Shown here: one piece after another, positions 18,659-29,659 of the stretch
Layout: every line of letters starts with the position of its first letter
How positions within the stretch are numbered: the first letter of the stretch is position 1
Made by a program: the position numbers and the translations under genes
Assembly: GCA_016714985.1 (NCBI GenBank)
Contig: JADKBS010000009.1
Span: 186,001-250,000 of the forward strand
Direction: 5' to 3'
Length of the DNA: 64,000 nucleotides
Origin: Saprospiraceae bacterium
GTDB taxonomy: Bacteria; Bacteroidota; Bacteroidia; Chitinophagales; Saprospiraceae
Notes under the pieces: model-generated
Seen by the model: the letters and a program-made list of their open reading frames with translations, nothing else
Told to the model about the DNA's origin: nothing
Databases searched by the model: none

Positions 18659-18779
18659 GCGGATTTCGGATTGCGGATTTCGGATTAGGGTGCGGGATAG
18701 CTTGCCATTTTCAGCTAATATGCGAAAGTTTGACAAGCAGTTTGGGCCCTCAATCCGCAATCCGTAATCCGTATTCCGA
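18659..18779. repeat. Inverted pair of heptamer arrays, (GCGGATT/TCGGATT)x4 and (AATCCGN)x4
   Basis: The left array 18659-18686 is GCGGATT, TCGGATT, GCGGATT, TCGGATT, starting eight bases after the DUF4331 stop. The right array 18752-18779 is AATCCGC, AATCCGT, AATCCGT, ATTCCGA, 22 bases before the next ATG. Both are exactly 28 nt and mutually complementary with few mismatches, around a 65-base loop. It fills the intergenic space between two co-directional genes. Confidence 0.9.
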
Positions 18780-18801
18780 AATTCAATCACCACATCCGTT
18801 T

Positions 18802-20046
18802 ATGAAAAATACAATCATCTTCATCGGCCTAATGGCCATTTTAACAGCTAGCTTATTTTCCTGCAAAAACGAAACAGACCAAGCGGTTGCCAAGGCTGGC
18901 ATCGGCATGGTTGGAAAAATTCCCCAGTTGCTTGACCGCAACGCCAAAATCCATTATGGCAAGGAATGGGAAACCGTCCAAAATATTTATGGCCGTGAGC
19001 GGAAATCCCTCATGGACAACCCCAATGCCAAAGAGCCTTGGCTAAATCTCGCAGAATTGTTCATCCAAGAGGCGAGGGTTACTGGGGAGCACCCACATTA
19101 TTACCCTGCTGCTTTGCAATGCTTGGAGGCCTTGCTGGCGCAAACATTTGACCCAAAGAACATCAAGGATACCGACATGAAATTCCGTGCATTGAGCGCA
19201 AAAGCGAGCGTGGAATTGAGCCAGCACGAGTTTTCCAAAGCCCTGTTGACAGGTGAAGCGGCATTGAAACTAAATCCTTACAATTCAGGCATTTACGGTG
19301 TTTTGACCGATGCAAACGTAGAGTTGGGCAACTACGCCAAGGCCGTAGAAATGGCCGACAAGATGGTGAGCATCAAGCCCGATTTGCGCAGCTACAGCCG
19401 GGTGTCGTACCTACGGGAAATCCACGGTGACGTGCCGGGTGCCATTGAGGCATTGACGATGGCAGTAGGTGCTGGGGCACCGGGCGCCGACAATACCTCA
19501 TGGTGCATGGTGACATTGGGCGACCTTTACCTGGAATACGGCAAGCTGATGGAAGCCGAGAATGTATTCAAAGCAACGCTGGAGCAAAGACCGGACTACC
19601 CCTTTGCTTTGGAGGGCCTCGCAACAGTAGAAATAGCAAAGAAAAACTATAAAGCTGCGGAAGAACAACTTGAAAAGGCAAAGGCCATTATCCCAGAAGT
19701 CGGTTTCTACGAAAACTTGGCGGTGGTTTACAAAGCAACGGGCCGGGAAGCCGAGTACAAGCGCACTATTGAGGAAGTTGTTGAAATGATGAACGACGAT
19801 GCCACGCATGGCCACAACATGGATTTGGAGTTTGCCAAGGTCTATCACGAATTCTTCAACGACCCGGACATGGCGATTAAATTTGCATTAAAAGAGTATG
19901 CGGCCCGTCCTGAAAACATTGATGTGAACGGTACTTTGGCAACTATATACACGGCCAAAGGCGACCTGAAAAAAGCAGAGGAGCACCGCAAAAAAGCCCT
20001 TCGCACTGGCTCAAAAAAACCAGAACTCATTGCCTTAAGCAATTGA
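18802..20046 (+). CDS. TPR-repeat lipoprotein
   Basis: 414 aa from the ATG at 18802. MKNTIIFIGLMAILTASLFSC is a lipoprotein signal with the lipobox Cys at about 21, followed by KNETDQ. The remainder is tetratricopeptide repeats: PWLNLAELFIQEA, KALLTGEAALKLNPYNSGIYGVLTDANVELGNY, SWCMVTLGDLYLEYGKLMEAENVFKATLEQRPDYP, AAEEQLEKAKAIIPEVGFY and a last repeat near 395. It probably anchors to a membrane and scaffolds partners. It follows the two DUF4331 genes, suggesting a shared role. An upstream in-frame start (18730) would read through the repeat array and lose the signal, so it was rejected. Confidence 0.85.
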   Translation: MKNTIIFIGLMAILTASLFSCKNETDQAVAKAGIGMVGKIPQLLDRNAKIHYGKEWETVQNIYGRERKSLMDNPNAKEPWLNLAELFIQEARVTGEHPHYYPAALQCLEALLAQTFDPKNIKDTDMKFRALSAKASVELSQHEFSKALLTGEAALKLNPYNSGIYGVLTDANVELGNYAKAVEMADKMVSIKPDLRSYSRVSYLREIHGDVPGAIEALTMAVGAGAPGADNTSWCMVTLGDLYLEYGKLMEAENVFKATLEQRPDYPFALEGLATVEIAKKNYKAAEEQLEKAKAIIPEVGFYENLAVVYKATGREAEYKRTIEEVVEMMNDDATHGHNMDLEFAKVYHEFFNDPDMAIKFALKEYAARPENIDVNGTLATIYTAKGDLKKAEEHRKKALRTGSKKPELIALSN

Positions 20047-20417
20047 CCCACAACGACTTATAAACGGGTGCGATGGAAGGCGGCAAGCAGTAAATTGTTC
20101 AGCCGCCCTTCCATATTTTTTCTAAACCCGTCCTTGCATCCTTGTTTTGAACGAGCGAATTGTTCAAGGCAAGGATATTTTTTTTGGCCAAACACCTTGC
20201 CTTTAGCTGTATTTGTCGTTAAGTTTGCACCAACCAATTTATTCTTCCTAAAAGGACTTCTATATCACGACTACATCTATTAAGTTTGACGATTGTTTCA
20301 AACCAAACCTAATTTTAGTCCATTTTCCTTTCACCTAAGACTTTATTCCTCAACATCGTAAGCGCCTTTGCCTGTTTAGGTTTTCCAAGCCATTCACATT
20401 TTCAAAATAGTTAAAAA
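20047..20417. other. Gene-free stretch with two hairpins
   Basis: 20073-20084 (ATGGAAGGCGGC) pairs with 20102-20114 (one bulge) and is followed by ATTTTTTT, so it is a good terminator for the TPR gene. A second imperfect hairpin spans 20138-20176 (ATCCTTG..TTGAAC and its complement) and is followed by a T-run. No coding frame recognised. Confidence 0.65.
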
Positions 20418-23400
20418 ATGAAGCATCATTACCGATTCACCATGTTCATCATGTTTTGTTCTTTTTGGGCAAATGCCCAGAAGGATTGCTGTACTGCGTT
20501 TGATTTGATTGGCGGTGGCGCCATCAACGGCGTATTTACCACAGCTGGCAACGGCAAAACGGACGAAGTCGCCTCCTGCTCATGCCTAAGTGGCGAAACC
20601 GACAGTTGGTGGTATGGATTTTCAGCCACCAGCAGCGGTACGTTTGAATTTATCATCGAACCCGTCAACCAGCCGTCGCCCAACTTCGATTTTGCGCTTT
20701 GGATTGACTCCTGCCCATGCAACAATGCCGGCACGGCTCCTCCCGTTTTTGCTGTGTCCTGCAACAATGTAGCAGGCACTGGCCCAACGGGAATTGCCGA
20801 CAAGCCGGAGGTGGTCTTTGGGGTGCCAGTAACCCCAGAGTTTTCACCAACCATCAACCTTATTGCTGGGCAGAATTATTTCCTACTGGTAACCAACGTG
20901 AGTGCCAATGGGGCAGGGTTCACTTTGCGTACCGCAGGTACTGCGAACATTGGCCCAATTATACTGGACGATTTTGACCTGACCATTTCAGGCCCGCCGA
21001 CAGTCTGCAATGGTGGGGAAGCCGTGTTCACTGCCACTTCGCAGCCAAGCCCATTACCAACTTTCTATGGCTGGAAAATCCTGCAAACTGGCTTCGAAGT
21101 AGCTACTGGCGAAGAACCTGAAGTGGCACTGGACTTCCCTGGCCCAGGCACCTATGATGTTTGTGTCACCGTTTCAAATGCGGAATTGGATTGCTTCGGC
21201 TCCTTGCCGCAATGCACATCCATCACAGTCGAGGAAATCCCCTACCCTGCCGGCTTTGAAAACGGCATTGTCTGCACCAACAGCGTCTATGTCGCTCCAA
21301 ATGGCGAGGCATTTTATTTTGGTGGAACCTTTGACGTAACCTACCAATCATGGCAGGGTTGTGATAGCATCATCAGGCTCACGCTCGACCAAAAACCTTC
21401 TCCCTACATCGTCATCAATAAAACGGTTTGTGCTGGCAATTGCGTGGATTTCAACAATGAGACCCTTTGCGATGCTGGTTTTTATGAGCAAATCCTTCCC
21501 AGTTTTTTTGGTTGCGACAGTACCACCGCCCTCAACCTTATCGTGCTGCCCATCAAGACAAATATCACTGGCTTGGATACCATTGACTGTTTCACCCCCA
21601 GTATCACCTTGAACAGCAGCACATCGGTTTATGCCAACAACCCCAAGTACACTTGGCGACGGGGCAATACCATCGTCGGAACCAACCCGACCCTGACAGT
21701 CACCTCGGGCGGTACTTATTCATTGACCATCAAAAGCAATATTGGACTGGACACCTGTACTGATGTTGCAACGGTCCTCGTCATTCAAGATACCGAGGTA
21801 CCGCAAAACGTCGTGGCTACAGGTGGTACAATCAACTGCACCAGTAGCCAAGTGACGCTAACGGCAAGCACCTCCTCTTCCAACGCAACCTACCTTTGGA
21901 CAGGGCCGAACGGCTATAACACAAGCCAGCAAAACCCAACCGTTGCCACCCCCGGCAATTATACGCTAAGGGTTACCGGTTTGAATGGCTGTACCAAGAC
22001 CGCAACGGTCAGTGTCGCTGTGGACCAGGCGGTGCCTACAGCGAATGCCAACGTCTCCAATACCCTGAACTGCGAAAACAGTAGTGTAGTTTTGAACGGT
22101 GCTGGTTCTTCGACCGGAGCACAGTTTAGCTACGCCTGGACGACCAGCAACGGCAGCATCAATGGAAATCCTTCTGCCCTCTCGTCCAGTGCCAACGCTG
22201 CGGGAACCTATTTGCTGACCGTCACCAACACGACCAATTTTTGTACCCGCACGGCGAGCACCACGGTCATCCAACGCCAACCCGTTGTTGCCAATATTGC
22301 TAGCAGTAACAATATCAATTGCTTTGGCGGGCAAAACGGAGCCATCAGCATAACGACCACAGGCGGTGATGGCAATTACTCCTATCTTTGGTCAAATGGA
22401 GCCACTACCTCTTCCCAAAGCGGGCTTAGCACTGGGACGTATGGTGTCGTGGTATCGGACGGTGAAGGCTGTACTTCCGCCCAATCGGTGGTACTCACAC
22501 AACCTAACCTTTTGTTGGCGAATGCTTCATCAACCGGCCAAACCCAGATGGGCGTCAATGATGGAACGGTCTCCGCTGCCCCGACTGGTGGCGTTGCTAC
22601 TTACAATTACGCTTGGTCTAATGAAAATGGCTTGCCTGTCGGCAACAGCGCTACTGTAACGGGACTTGCACCAGGCAACTACTCAGTAGTGATTACGGAT
22701 GGCAATGGCTGTACTGCCATTCAAGCCGTCACAGTGAGCGAAGTTAGCTGTGCTGTTTTGGTGAACATCACCCAAGCGAATGCTTCTTGCTTTGGCGAAT
22801 TGAATGGTTCGGCTACCATTAACCTCGACAATGCGGCACCACCATTTACCTATAATTGGTCGAACGGTGCCACTACCCAGACTGCGTCCAACCTTGCCGC
22901 AGGCACCTATTTCGTGACAGCCATTGATGCTTTTGGCTGTGAGGTTGTTTCTACAGTCGTAATCGGCCAACCGCTCGAATTCACGGCCAGCGTCATTCCA
23001 ACCAATATTTCCTGCAACGGGCAAACCGATGGCTCGGCCACGGTGAACTTCAATGGAGGAGTCGGTCAGTTCAACATCCTTTGGTCAACGGGTGCACGAC
23101 CAGCGGCATAAGCAACCTTGCCGGAGGCATCTACAGTGTTTCCGTAACAGATGAAATCGGTTGCATTTCAGTGGCGGAAGCCACAGTCGTTGAACCAAGC
23201 CAACTGGGTATTGACGTGGACGACACAGAGACAAGCTGTGGTGCCACCAATGGGATTTTGACAGTCGCAGTGACGGGAGGCACACCCAACTTCTCCTTGG
23301 TTTGGGAAAACGGCGAAACTACTGCGACCATCACTGTGTTGGCAGCCGACACTTATTCGCTTTCGGTTACAGACGCCAATAGCTGTTCCCAGACATTTGA

Positions 23401-24865
23401 CATTTACCTCGGCGTGGACGACGAGGTTCCACCAACTGCCTCTGCCAACAACATCACCCTGGAGTTGGACGCAAACGGGCAAGCAGTGATTCAGCCTTCC
23501 GATGTGGACAATGGCAGCACTGATAACTGCCAAATCGAAAGTTACAGTTTGGGCCAGACCGTGTTCAATTGTTCGGACCTCGGCGAAAACACGGTATCTT
23601 TCTCCGTCATGGACGTTGGGTTGAACACCACTTCGACCAATATCATTGTCACGGTCCAAGACAATACGGCTCCCGTACTCAACCTTCTGAACGCAACGCT
23701 TTCAATTGGTTCCAGTGGCACAGCCACCTTGACGCCATCCTTGATTGACAACGGCAGCACCGACAACTGTGGCATCGCCAGTTGGGTACTCAGCCAAACC
23801 AGCTTTGATTGCAGTGATGTTGGTGCAAATACGGTAGAAGTCACCGCATCAGATATGATGGGAAATGCCGTATCGGGCACCGTGGTAGTTACCGTTACGG
23901 AAACTACACCTCCAACCATCAACTGCCCAGCAAACCTCGCTTTACCTTCCTGCAACCCAGTGGCGGTGTTCGATGTTACGGCCAGCGACAACTGCGTAGG
24001 CCCAGTCTCATTGACCCAGACCGCAGGCCTTCCAAGCGGCTCCAACTTCCCATCTGGCACGACCACGGTATCGTTCTCGGCCACCGATATTAGTGGCAAC
24101 ACTTCCACTTGCAGCTTCACGGTAACTGCCTCGGCAGCCTTGGCGATGGGGGTTTCCAGCGTGAACGTTGATTGCAATGGCGACGACACGGGCAGCGCAA
24201 CGGCCAATCCAAATGGTGGTACTGCACCTTTCAATTATACTTGGAGCAACGGTGCGACAACCCAGACTGCATCCAACCTGATTGCGGGCGGCTACACCGT
24301 TTCCGCGACGGATGTCAACGGTTGCTCCGCAACACAGTCGGTGACCATTACCCAACCGCCGGTACTTGCCACTGCTTTGGTAAATATCATCAATGCCACC
24401 AACAACCAGGCAAACGGCTCCATAGATGTGAACGTAAATGGCGGTGTACAGCCATATTCTTACACCTGGCTCAATTCGACAGGAACCACCATCGGCACTA
24501 TGCAGGACATTAGCGGTCTCGCACCAGGCACTTACACCTTGTCAGTCATGGACGCCAATGGCTGCGTGTCGCTCAGTGGCTACACCATCCAAAACTCGAC
24601 CGGCACGAACGAAGAGGAACTTGGCCGACATGTGATGCTCTATCCGAACCCGACAACGGCAAGGGTAACACTTGAAGTGGACTTGCCAAACATCGGCAGC
24701 ATCAGCGTAAGTGCATTTGATGTGACAGGCCGGAACGTGCTGCCGCAGACCAACATTGGCAGCAAGCACACCCTCGATTTTTCCAACCTGCCGGGCGGTG
24801 TTTACATGCTCAAAATCGTGATCGGTGAAACCACCTTGTCGAAGCGGTTGGTCGTTACCAAATAA
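20418..24865 (+). CDS. Giant SprB/HYR-repeat adhesin-like protein with T9SS sorting domain (frame-broken)
   Basis: About 1480 aa. Signal peptide MKHHYRFTMFIMFCSFWANA. Then a CUB-like N-terminal region, Cys-rich blocks, and repeated PKD/SprB-type units of the form CxGxxNGSAT..GG..Y.Y.WSNGATT..L..GTY.V.V.D..GC (from about residue 630 on, and again near 1255). Two DNGSTDNC units and an HYR domain (TINCPANLALP...VSFSATDISGN) follow. The C-terminal type A sorting domain reads LYPNPTTARVTLEVDL...LPGGVYMLKIV and ends KRLVVTK. One missing base at 23094-23096 (GGTGC-ACGACC) breaks the frame. Likely a cell-surface adhesin or gliding-type filament protein; no T9SS machinery gene is in the window. Confidence 0.85.
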
Positions 24866-24898
24866 AATGAATTGACCAAATCCTTTTTTAATCTTAGG

Positions 24899-24935
24899 GG
24901 CGAAAAGTTGCAGCGCAGCTTTTCGCCTTTTTCGT
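24899..24935 (+). terminator. Intrinsic terminator after the adhesin gene
   Basis: The stem GGCGAAAAGTTGC (24899-24911) pairs with GCAGCTTTTCGCC (24915-24927) with one mismatch and a short loop, followed by TTTTTC. Confidence 0.8.
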
Positions 24936-24960
24936 TATACAAAACCATACAGCTTTTGAT

Positions 24961-24993
24961 TTTGTGATTCGCATGTCAATTTTTCTATCTTTG
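24961..24993 (+). promoter_or_regulatory. Bacteroidota-type promoter for the amidohydrolase
   Basis: -7 box TATCTTTG at 24986-24993 (consensus TAnnTTTG) and -33 box TTTG at 24961-24964, 21 bases apart, 24 bases before the ATG at 25017. Confidence 0.6.
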
Positions 24994-25016
24994 CCAGCAA
25001 CGCACCACGATCATTT

Positions 25017-28000
25017 ATGAAAAAACTAGTCCTTTTATCCTTCGTCCTTTTGGCCTTGTGCCCATATACATCATTCCTTCAAGCGCAGGTGACTTTCCCT
25101 CGCAACGGCGTTGCCGACCAACGGGAAGGGCTTTATGCCATTACCAATGCCACTATCTATAAATCATGGAACGAGAAGCTGGAAAATGCGACCCTTGTCA
25201 TTCGGAAGGGCAAGGTAGAAGCCATTGGTGTGGGGGTGCCAGTTCCAAAAGATGCAGTGGTGATAGATGCCAGTAGCAAGCTGGTTTACCCCGGTTTTAT
25301 TGACCTCTACACCGACTATGGAATGCCTGAAAAAATAGCTGGCGATGGGCCAAGGGGCGGAGGTGGTGGCCGTGGCCAACAAATGCTTTCCAACAAAGAA
25401 GGCGCCTATGCCTGGAATCAAGCATTAAAGCCTGAATATCAAGCATTTGAGAATTTTAAGACCAATGAAAAAGCGGCTGGCGAGTTTCGCAAGCTCGGCT
25501 TTGGGGCAGTCCTGTCGCACAATATGGACGGCATAAGCCGAGGCAGTTCGGTCATGGTAACACTTGGTGATGGCAACGAGCACGACGTCATTATAAAAGA
25601 GCGGGTTGGACACCACCTCTCGTTCCGAAAGGGCAGTTCCACGCAGGCATACCCAAGCTCGCTCATGGGATGCATCGCACTTCTCCGGCAAACCTACCTC
25701 GACGGGCAGTGGTACAAGAGCGGTGGCAACAAAGAGGAGAAAAACATCTCGCTCGAAGCCTGGAACGACCAGCTTGGACTTGTGCAGTTTTTCGAGGTAA
25801 GCGACAAGCAGGATTTCCTACGTGCATATCAATTGGGCAAGGAGTTCGGCGTGGCTTACACCATCAAGGGGAATGGTGACGAGTACCAGCGCCTTGATGA
25901 GGTCAAGGCCACCAATTCGCCGCTCATCCTACCTGTCAATTTTCCTGCAGCCTACGATGTGGAAGACCCGATTGACGCCTTGCAAGTGACTTTGGGGCAA
26001 ATGAAGCATTGGGAACTCGCACCGACCAACCCAGCGAGGCTGGCCGCAGCGGGCATCCCTTTTGCCCTCACCACCAATGGCTTGCAGAAAAAAGAGGAGT
26101 TCATGGCCAATGTGCGCAAGGCCATCGAGAACGGCCTGAGCGAGTCAGAAGCCCTCAAATCACTTACCTATACACCTGCCAGCCTGGCCAATTCCTTGAA
26201 CGAACTTGGCACCCTCGACAAGGGCAAAATCGCCAATTTCATCATCGCTTCCGGCAATATTTTTGAGGAAAAAACCAAAATCCATCACAATTGGATAAAC
26301 GGCAAACCCTTCTTTTTCAAGGAGTTAGCATTGCCAGATTTGGCTGGCAGCTATAATTTCGCCATTAGCGATATGATGCAAAAACTGGAGGTGACAGAAG
26401 GTGGCGAGGGCTTTGAAATGAACATCGTAGTGAACGACTCGACCAAGACCAAGGTCAACGCCAAAATCAACGGCGACCGCATCACGCTCAGTTTTAAGCC
26501 CAAAGGCAGTGAGCAAACGACCCGTTTGAATGGCACCATTGACGAAGGTAGAATGAGTGGAACCGGCCAAGATGGCAACGGAAATTGGGTGAATTGGAGC
26601 ACTTCCCGCACAGGTGACGTGGAATCTAAGAAGGAAGCGGAAAAAGAAGCAGGAAAGACCGCTGCCGAACTGGGCAAAGTGACCTACCCTTTCACTGCAT
26701 TCGGATGGTCGGAGCGGCCAAAACAGGGCAATTATTTGTTCAAAAATGCCACCATTTGGACTTGTGAGAATGAAGGCATCCTGCAAAATGCGGACGTGCT
26801 CATTGCCAATGGCAAAATCTCGAAAATTGGCAAAAACCTGAGCGATCCTACCGCAACCACAGTGGACGCCACAGGTAAGCATATCACACCGGGCATTATT
26901 GACGAACATTCTCACATTGCTGTGGCAAGGGGCGTGAACGAAGGCACCCAAGCAAGCAGTGCAGAGGTGCGCATCGGCGATGTGGTGGACGCCGAAGACA
27001 TTGACATCTACCGACAGTTAGCCGGGGGTGTCACCTGCTCCCAGCTGTTGCATGGCTCGTCAAATCCCATTGGCGGTCAGAGCGCAATTATCAAGTTACG
27101 TTGGGGCTTCTCGCCGGAAGGGTTGAAAAATGAGGATGCCAAGCCATTCATAAAGTTTGCTCTTGGCGAAAACGTAAAGCAAAGTAACTGGGGCAGTGAA
27201 GGAGGAACCCGCTTTCCACAGACCCGCATGGGTGTTGAGCAAGTTTATGAAGACTATTTCAACGAGGCCAAGAATTATTCAGAGATAAAAAAATCGGGCA
27301 AACCGATGCGCCGTGACCTGGAACTTGAGGCACTGCAAGAAATCCTCGAAGACAAGCGGTTCATCACTTGCCACAGCTACCGCCAGAGCGAAATCAACAT
27401 GTTGATGGAACTCGGCAAGCGCATGGGCTTCCGAGTGAACACATTTACGCACATCCTTGAAGGCTACAAAGTGGCCGACAAGATGCGGGAACACGGGGCA
27501 GGGGGCAGCAGCTTCTCCGACTGGTGGGCCTACAAGTTCGAAGTGTGGGAGGCCATCCCGCATAATGGTGCCATCATGCACGAGCAGGGCGTCACCGTTG
27601 CCTTCAACTCCGATGATGCCGAAATGGCACGTCGTCTGAACCAAGAAGCTGCCAAGGCGGTGCGCTTCGGTGGTGTCAAGGAAGCAGACGCACTGAAATT
27701 CGTGACACTGAACCCAGCCAAATTGCTGCATATTGACGACCAAACTGGCTCCTTGAAAATTGGCAAAGACGCCGATGTGGTGGTCTGGAGCGACCACCCG
27801 CTCTCCGTTTATGCAAAAGCAGAGATGACCTTCGTGGACGGCATCAAGTTTTTCGATAGAAAAGACGACGAACGGCTACAAGCTGAGGTGGACACAGAGC
27901 GCAACCGCTTGATTCAGAAGATGTTGGCATCCAAAAAGGAGGGCGGGCCTACGCAGAAGCCGAGTGGCAGGGGAAAGGGGCAACATTATCACTGTGATAG

Positions 28001-28022
28001 TGATGAGGACGAAGGGCATTAA
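25017..28022 (+). CDS. Exported double-domain amidohydrolase (first domain lacking the HxH motif)
   Basis: 1001 aa, signal peptide MKKLVLLSFVLLALCPYTSFLQA. Two amidohydrolase-like domains lie in tandem. In the first (about 35-420) the metal HxH position reads FIDLYTDYG (near 94-102), so the usual His pair is missing. In the second (about 570-960) PGIIDEHSHIAV keeps HxH (near residue 630), with ITCHSYRQSE and FNSDDAEMARRLNQEAA supplying later metal and Asp ligands. Between them is a lipocalin-like insert (about 440-530). The tail is His/Asp-rich (HYHCDSDEDEGH). Related to imidazolonepropionase-like peptidases of Bacteroidota. The smaller relative at 50629 also lacks HxH. Its last bases overlap the convergent gene. 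Confidence 0.85.
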   Translation: MKKLVLLSFVLLALCPYTSFLQAQVTFPRNGVADQREGLYAITNATIYKSWNEKLENATLVIRKGKVEAIGVGVPVPKDAVVIDASSKLVYPGFIDLYTDYGMPEKIAGDGPRGGGGGRGQQMLSNKEGAYAWNQALKPEYQAFENFKTNEKAAGEFRKLGFGAVLSHNMDGISRGSSVMVTLGDGNEHDVIIKERVGHHLSFRKGSSTQAYPSSLMGCIALLRQTYLDGQWYKSGGNKEEKNISLEAWNDQLGLVQFFEVSDKQDFLRAYQLGKEFGVAYTIKGNGDEYQRLDEVKATNSPLILPVNFPAAYDVEDPIDALQVTLGQMKHWELAPTNPARLAAAGIPFALTTNGLQKKEEFMANVRKAIENGLSESEALKSLTYTPASLANSLNELGTLDKGKIANFIIASGNIFEEKTKIHHNWINGKPFFFKELALPDLAGSYNFAISDMMQKLEVTEGGEGFEMNIVVNDSTKTKVNAKINGDRITLSFKPKGSEQTTRLNGTIDEGRMSGTGQDGNGNWVNWSTSRTGDVESKKEAEKEAGKTAAELGKVTYPFTAFGWSERPKQGNYLFKNATIWTCENEGILQNADVLIANGKISKIGKNLSDPTATTVDATGKHITPGIIDEHSHIAVARGVNEGTQASSAEVRIGDVVDAEDIDIYRQLAGGVTCSQLLHGSSNPIGGQSAIIKLRWGFSPEGLKNEDAKPFIKFALGENVKQSNWGSEGGTRFPQTRMGVEQVYEDYFNEAKNYSEIKKSGKPMRRDLELEALQEILEDKRFITCHSYRQSEINMLMELGKRMGFRVNTFTHILEGYKVADKMREHGAGGSSFSDWWAYKFEVWEAIPHNGAIMHEQGVTVAFNSDDAEMARRLNQEAAKAVRFGGVKEADALKFVTLNPAKLLHIDDQTGSLKIGKDADVVVWSDHPLSVYAKAEMTFVDGIKFFDRKDDERLQAEVDTERNRLIQKMLASKKEGGPTQKPSGRGKGQHYHCDSDEDEGH

Positions 28023-28507
28023 ATCACGAGTTCTTCGAGCCAAGATTGTAGGGTCTGGAGGGTGGCGGATTTTTGTTTTAGTGCATTGAAAAACCTTCTT
28101 AGGTCTTGATTCTTCAAAGCATCCTTGCTTTTTGCCACCTCATGAAAATAGCTTTTCGATTTGAATCCGAACTGAGCTGGGTCAATACCATTTAGTTTTG
28201 ATTCTTTTTCGTACAACCAGTTCTCCAAATTTGGGTGTGTAATTAAGGATTGTACCCTATGAATAGGATGTTGGAGCAAAACAATATCAGAATAGCCTTT
28301 TATTTCAACGAGACGCTGGATTAGGGATGGCTGCTTTTTATCCCTGTCAATTACCCCGATGATTTGAACTCCAGGATATTTTTCAAATGCTTTGATGACG
28401 TTGAACACGCCTTGCTGATGCCCCGGTTTCTTAAAGCCAAGTACTTCTAACAAGAGCGTGTCTGCCTCACATTCTGCTTGGATGCAATTATTCCGGCTCA
28501 TGTTCAA
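28019..28507 (-). CDS. Small TOPRIM-like protein, partner of an ATPase
   Basis: 162 aa, overlapping the upstream ATPase gene by 20 bases (14 if the second ATG at 28501 is used), so the pair is translationally coupled. The N-terminus has an acidic motif ECEADTLLLEVLG (about 12-24), then VFNVIKAFEKYPGVQIIGVIDRDKK. The Glu followed later by a strand ending in DRD is the pattern of a TOPRIM fold (E, then DxD). It is much shorter than the AriB protein of PARIS. The C-terminal half is helical and basic. I cannot assign it to a named family; a nuclease effector fits the context. AT-rich. Confidence 0.65.
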   Translation of the reverse strand: MNMSRNNCIQAECEADTLLLEVLGFKKPGHQQGVFNVIKAFEKYPGVQIIGVIDRDKKQPSLIQRLVEIKGYSDIVLLQHPIHRVQSLITHPNLENWLYEKESKLNGIDPAQFGFKSKSYFHEVAKSKDALKNQDLRRFFNALKQKSATLQTLQSWLEELVI

Positions 28508-29568
28508 ATGCTCTCAAGTTATAAAAAACATCCAAACCGTGATTCAAAAGCTCACTGATTTCGTCTTCTTCCAGACGTTTCACTTTCGTCTGAAAATCTT
28601 CATAAGTGGCTAAGAAAATGGCTATGTCACTTTTTTCAGACATAACAGTGTTCAACAGGTATGGGCTATGTGTGGTGACAAAAAATTGATTATCTTTTGA
28701 ATCAATCATCCTTTGGGCATACTCTTGGACATATCTGGGAAAAGAGTGGCTCTCAATTTCCTCCAGAAGAATAATTGAATTGGAATTTGATTCAATTGCA
28801 GCCATATAAAAAATGTATCGCTGCAGCGTATCCGCCATAGATGTATAGGGGATTTTGTATGATAAATCATCATCCCTTCTTTGAATCTCAAATTTCTTCC
28901 CCCTTATATCCATGACTAAATCCAAGCCGTATTTCTTGAATTCTTTACAATTTTTCTTTTTAAATCTTGGTTTTTCTCTACGATTGAATAAATGTTTCGA
29001 CCAAATGGGGGCAATAAAACTGAGAAAACAAATTTTGTTCTTTGGAATAAGGATGAAAAGTATATTTTTTTATGGGACTAGCCAAATCGTAGAAATTAGT
29101 CTCTAAATTCTCACCAACTGCATTAAAGTTACTATAATAGTATGGAACAGTTGCACTATTCTGACTCACCATCATCTTAGCTACCCCAACTATATGCTGT
29201 TCAACTTCTGCTAGTTTTTTATACGCATTTACTTCCTTAAAAAGCTTTTTGTCCCCAATAATTATATCATAAGAATTAATGAATGATAAATGGCGTAAAA
29301 ATGCTGCGCCAAGATTACATTCTACTTCAACTGGCTCTAAAACATTATCAAAATGAAATAAATCAGAAACTTCTTCATACCTGATGAACTCCCCCATGAA
29401 TTTAACCCCAAACTTTCCATAACCTGCACCCAACAAACTCATCGCCTCCAACACATTCGACTTGCCCACATTCGGCTCTCCTATGAACAAGTTTATCCGT
29501 TCACAATCCAATTCAACATCCTTGATTGACTTGAAATTCCTAATCCGCAATTGCTTGATAAAATCCAT
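28488..29568 (-). CDS. SMC/OLD-type AAA ATPase (AAA_15-like), frame-broken
   Basis: About 360 aa. The N-terminus MDFIKQLRIRNFKSIKDVEL leads to Walker A GEPNVGKSN (30-38), typical of RecF/OLD-like ATPases. A frame shift at about 28982-28986 separates HLVETFIQ from RREKPRFKKKNCKEFKKYG; one missing base joins them. The C-terminal part has a Q-rich signature helix region, Walker B SIILLEEIESHSFP and the H-loop TTHSPYLLN. It is coupled to the TOPRIM-like gene, a layout shared with antiphage systems such as PARIS and the OLD/Gabija class. AT-rich against its flanks, so probably acquired. Defence is inferred from architecture only. Confidence 0.75.
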
Positions 29569-29659
29569 CTGAAAGAAATTTAGACTTCAAAACTACAACT
29601 TTCCTACCAATTCTGCACGAACCTAGTTTCACAACGATTTGATAATCAGTAAGATAAAA

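Noticed and set aside
18730..18801. Upstream start for the TPR lipoprotein
   Set aside because: Would translate the heptamer array and hide the lipoprotein signal at 18802.
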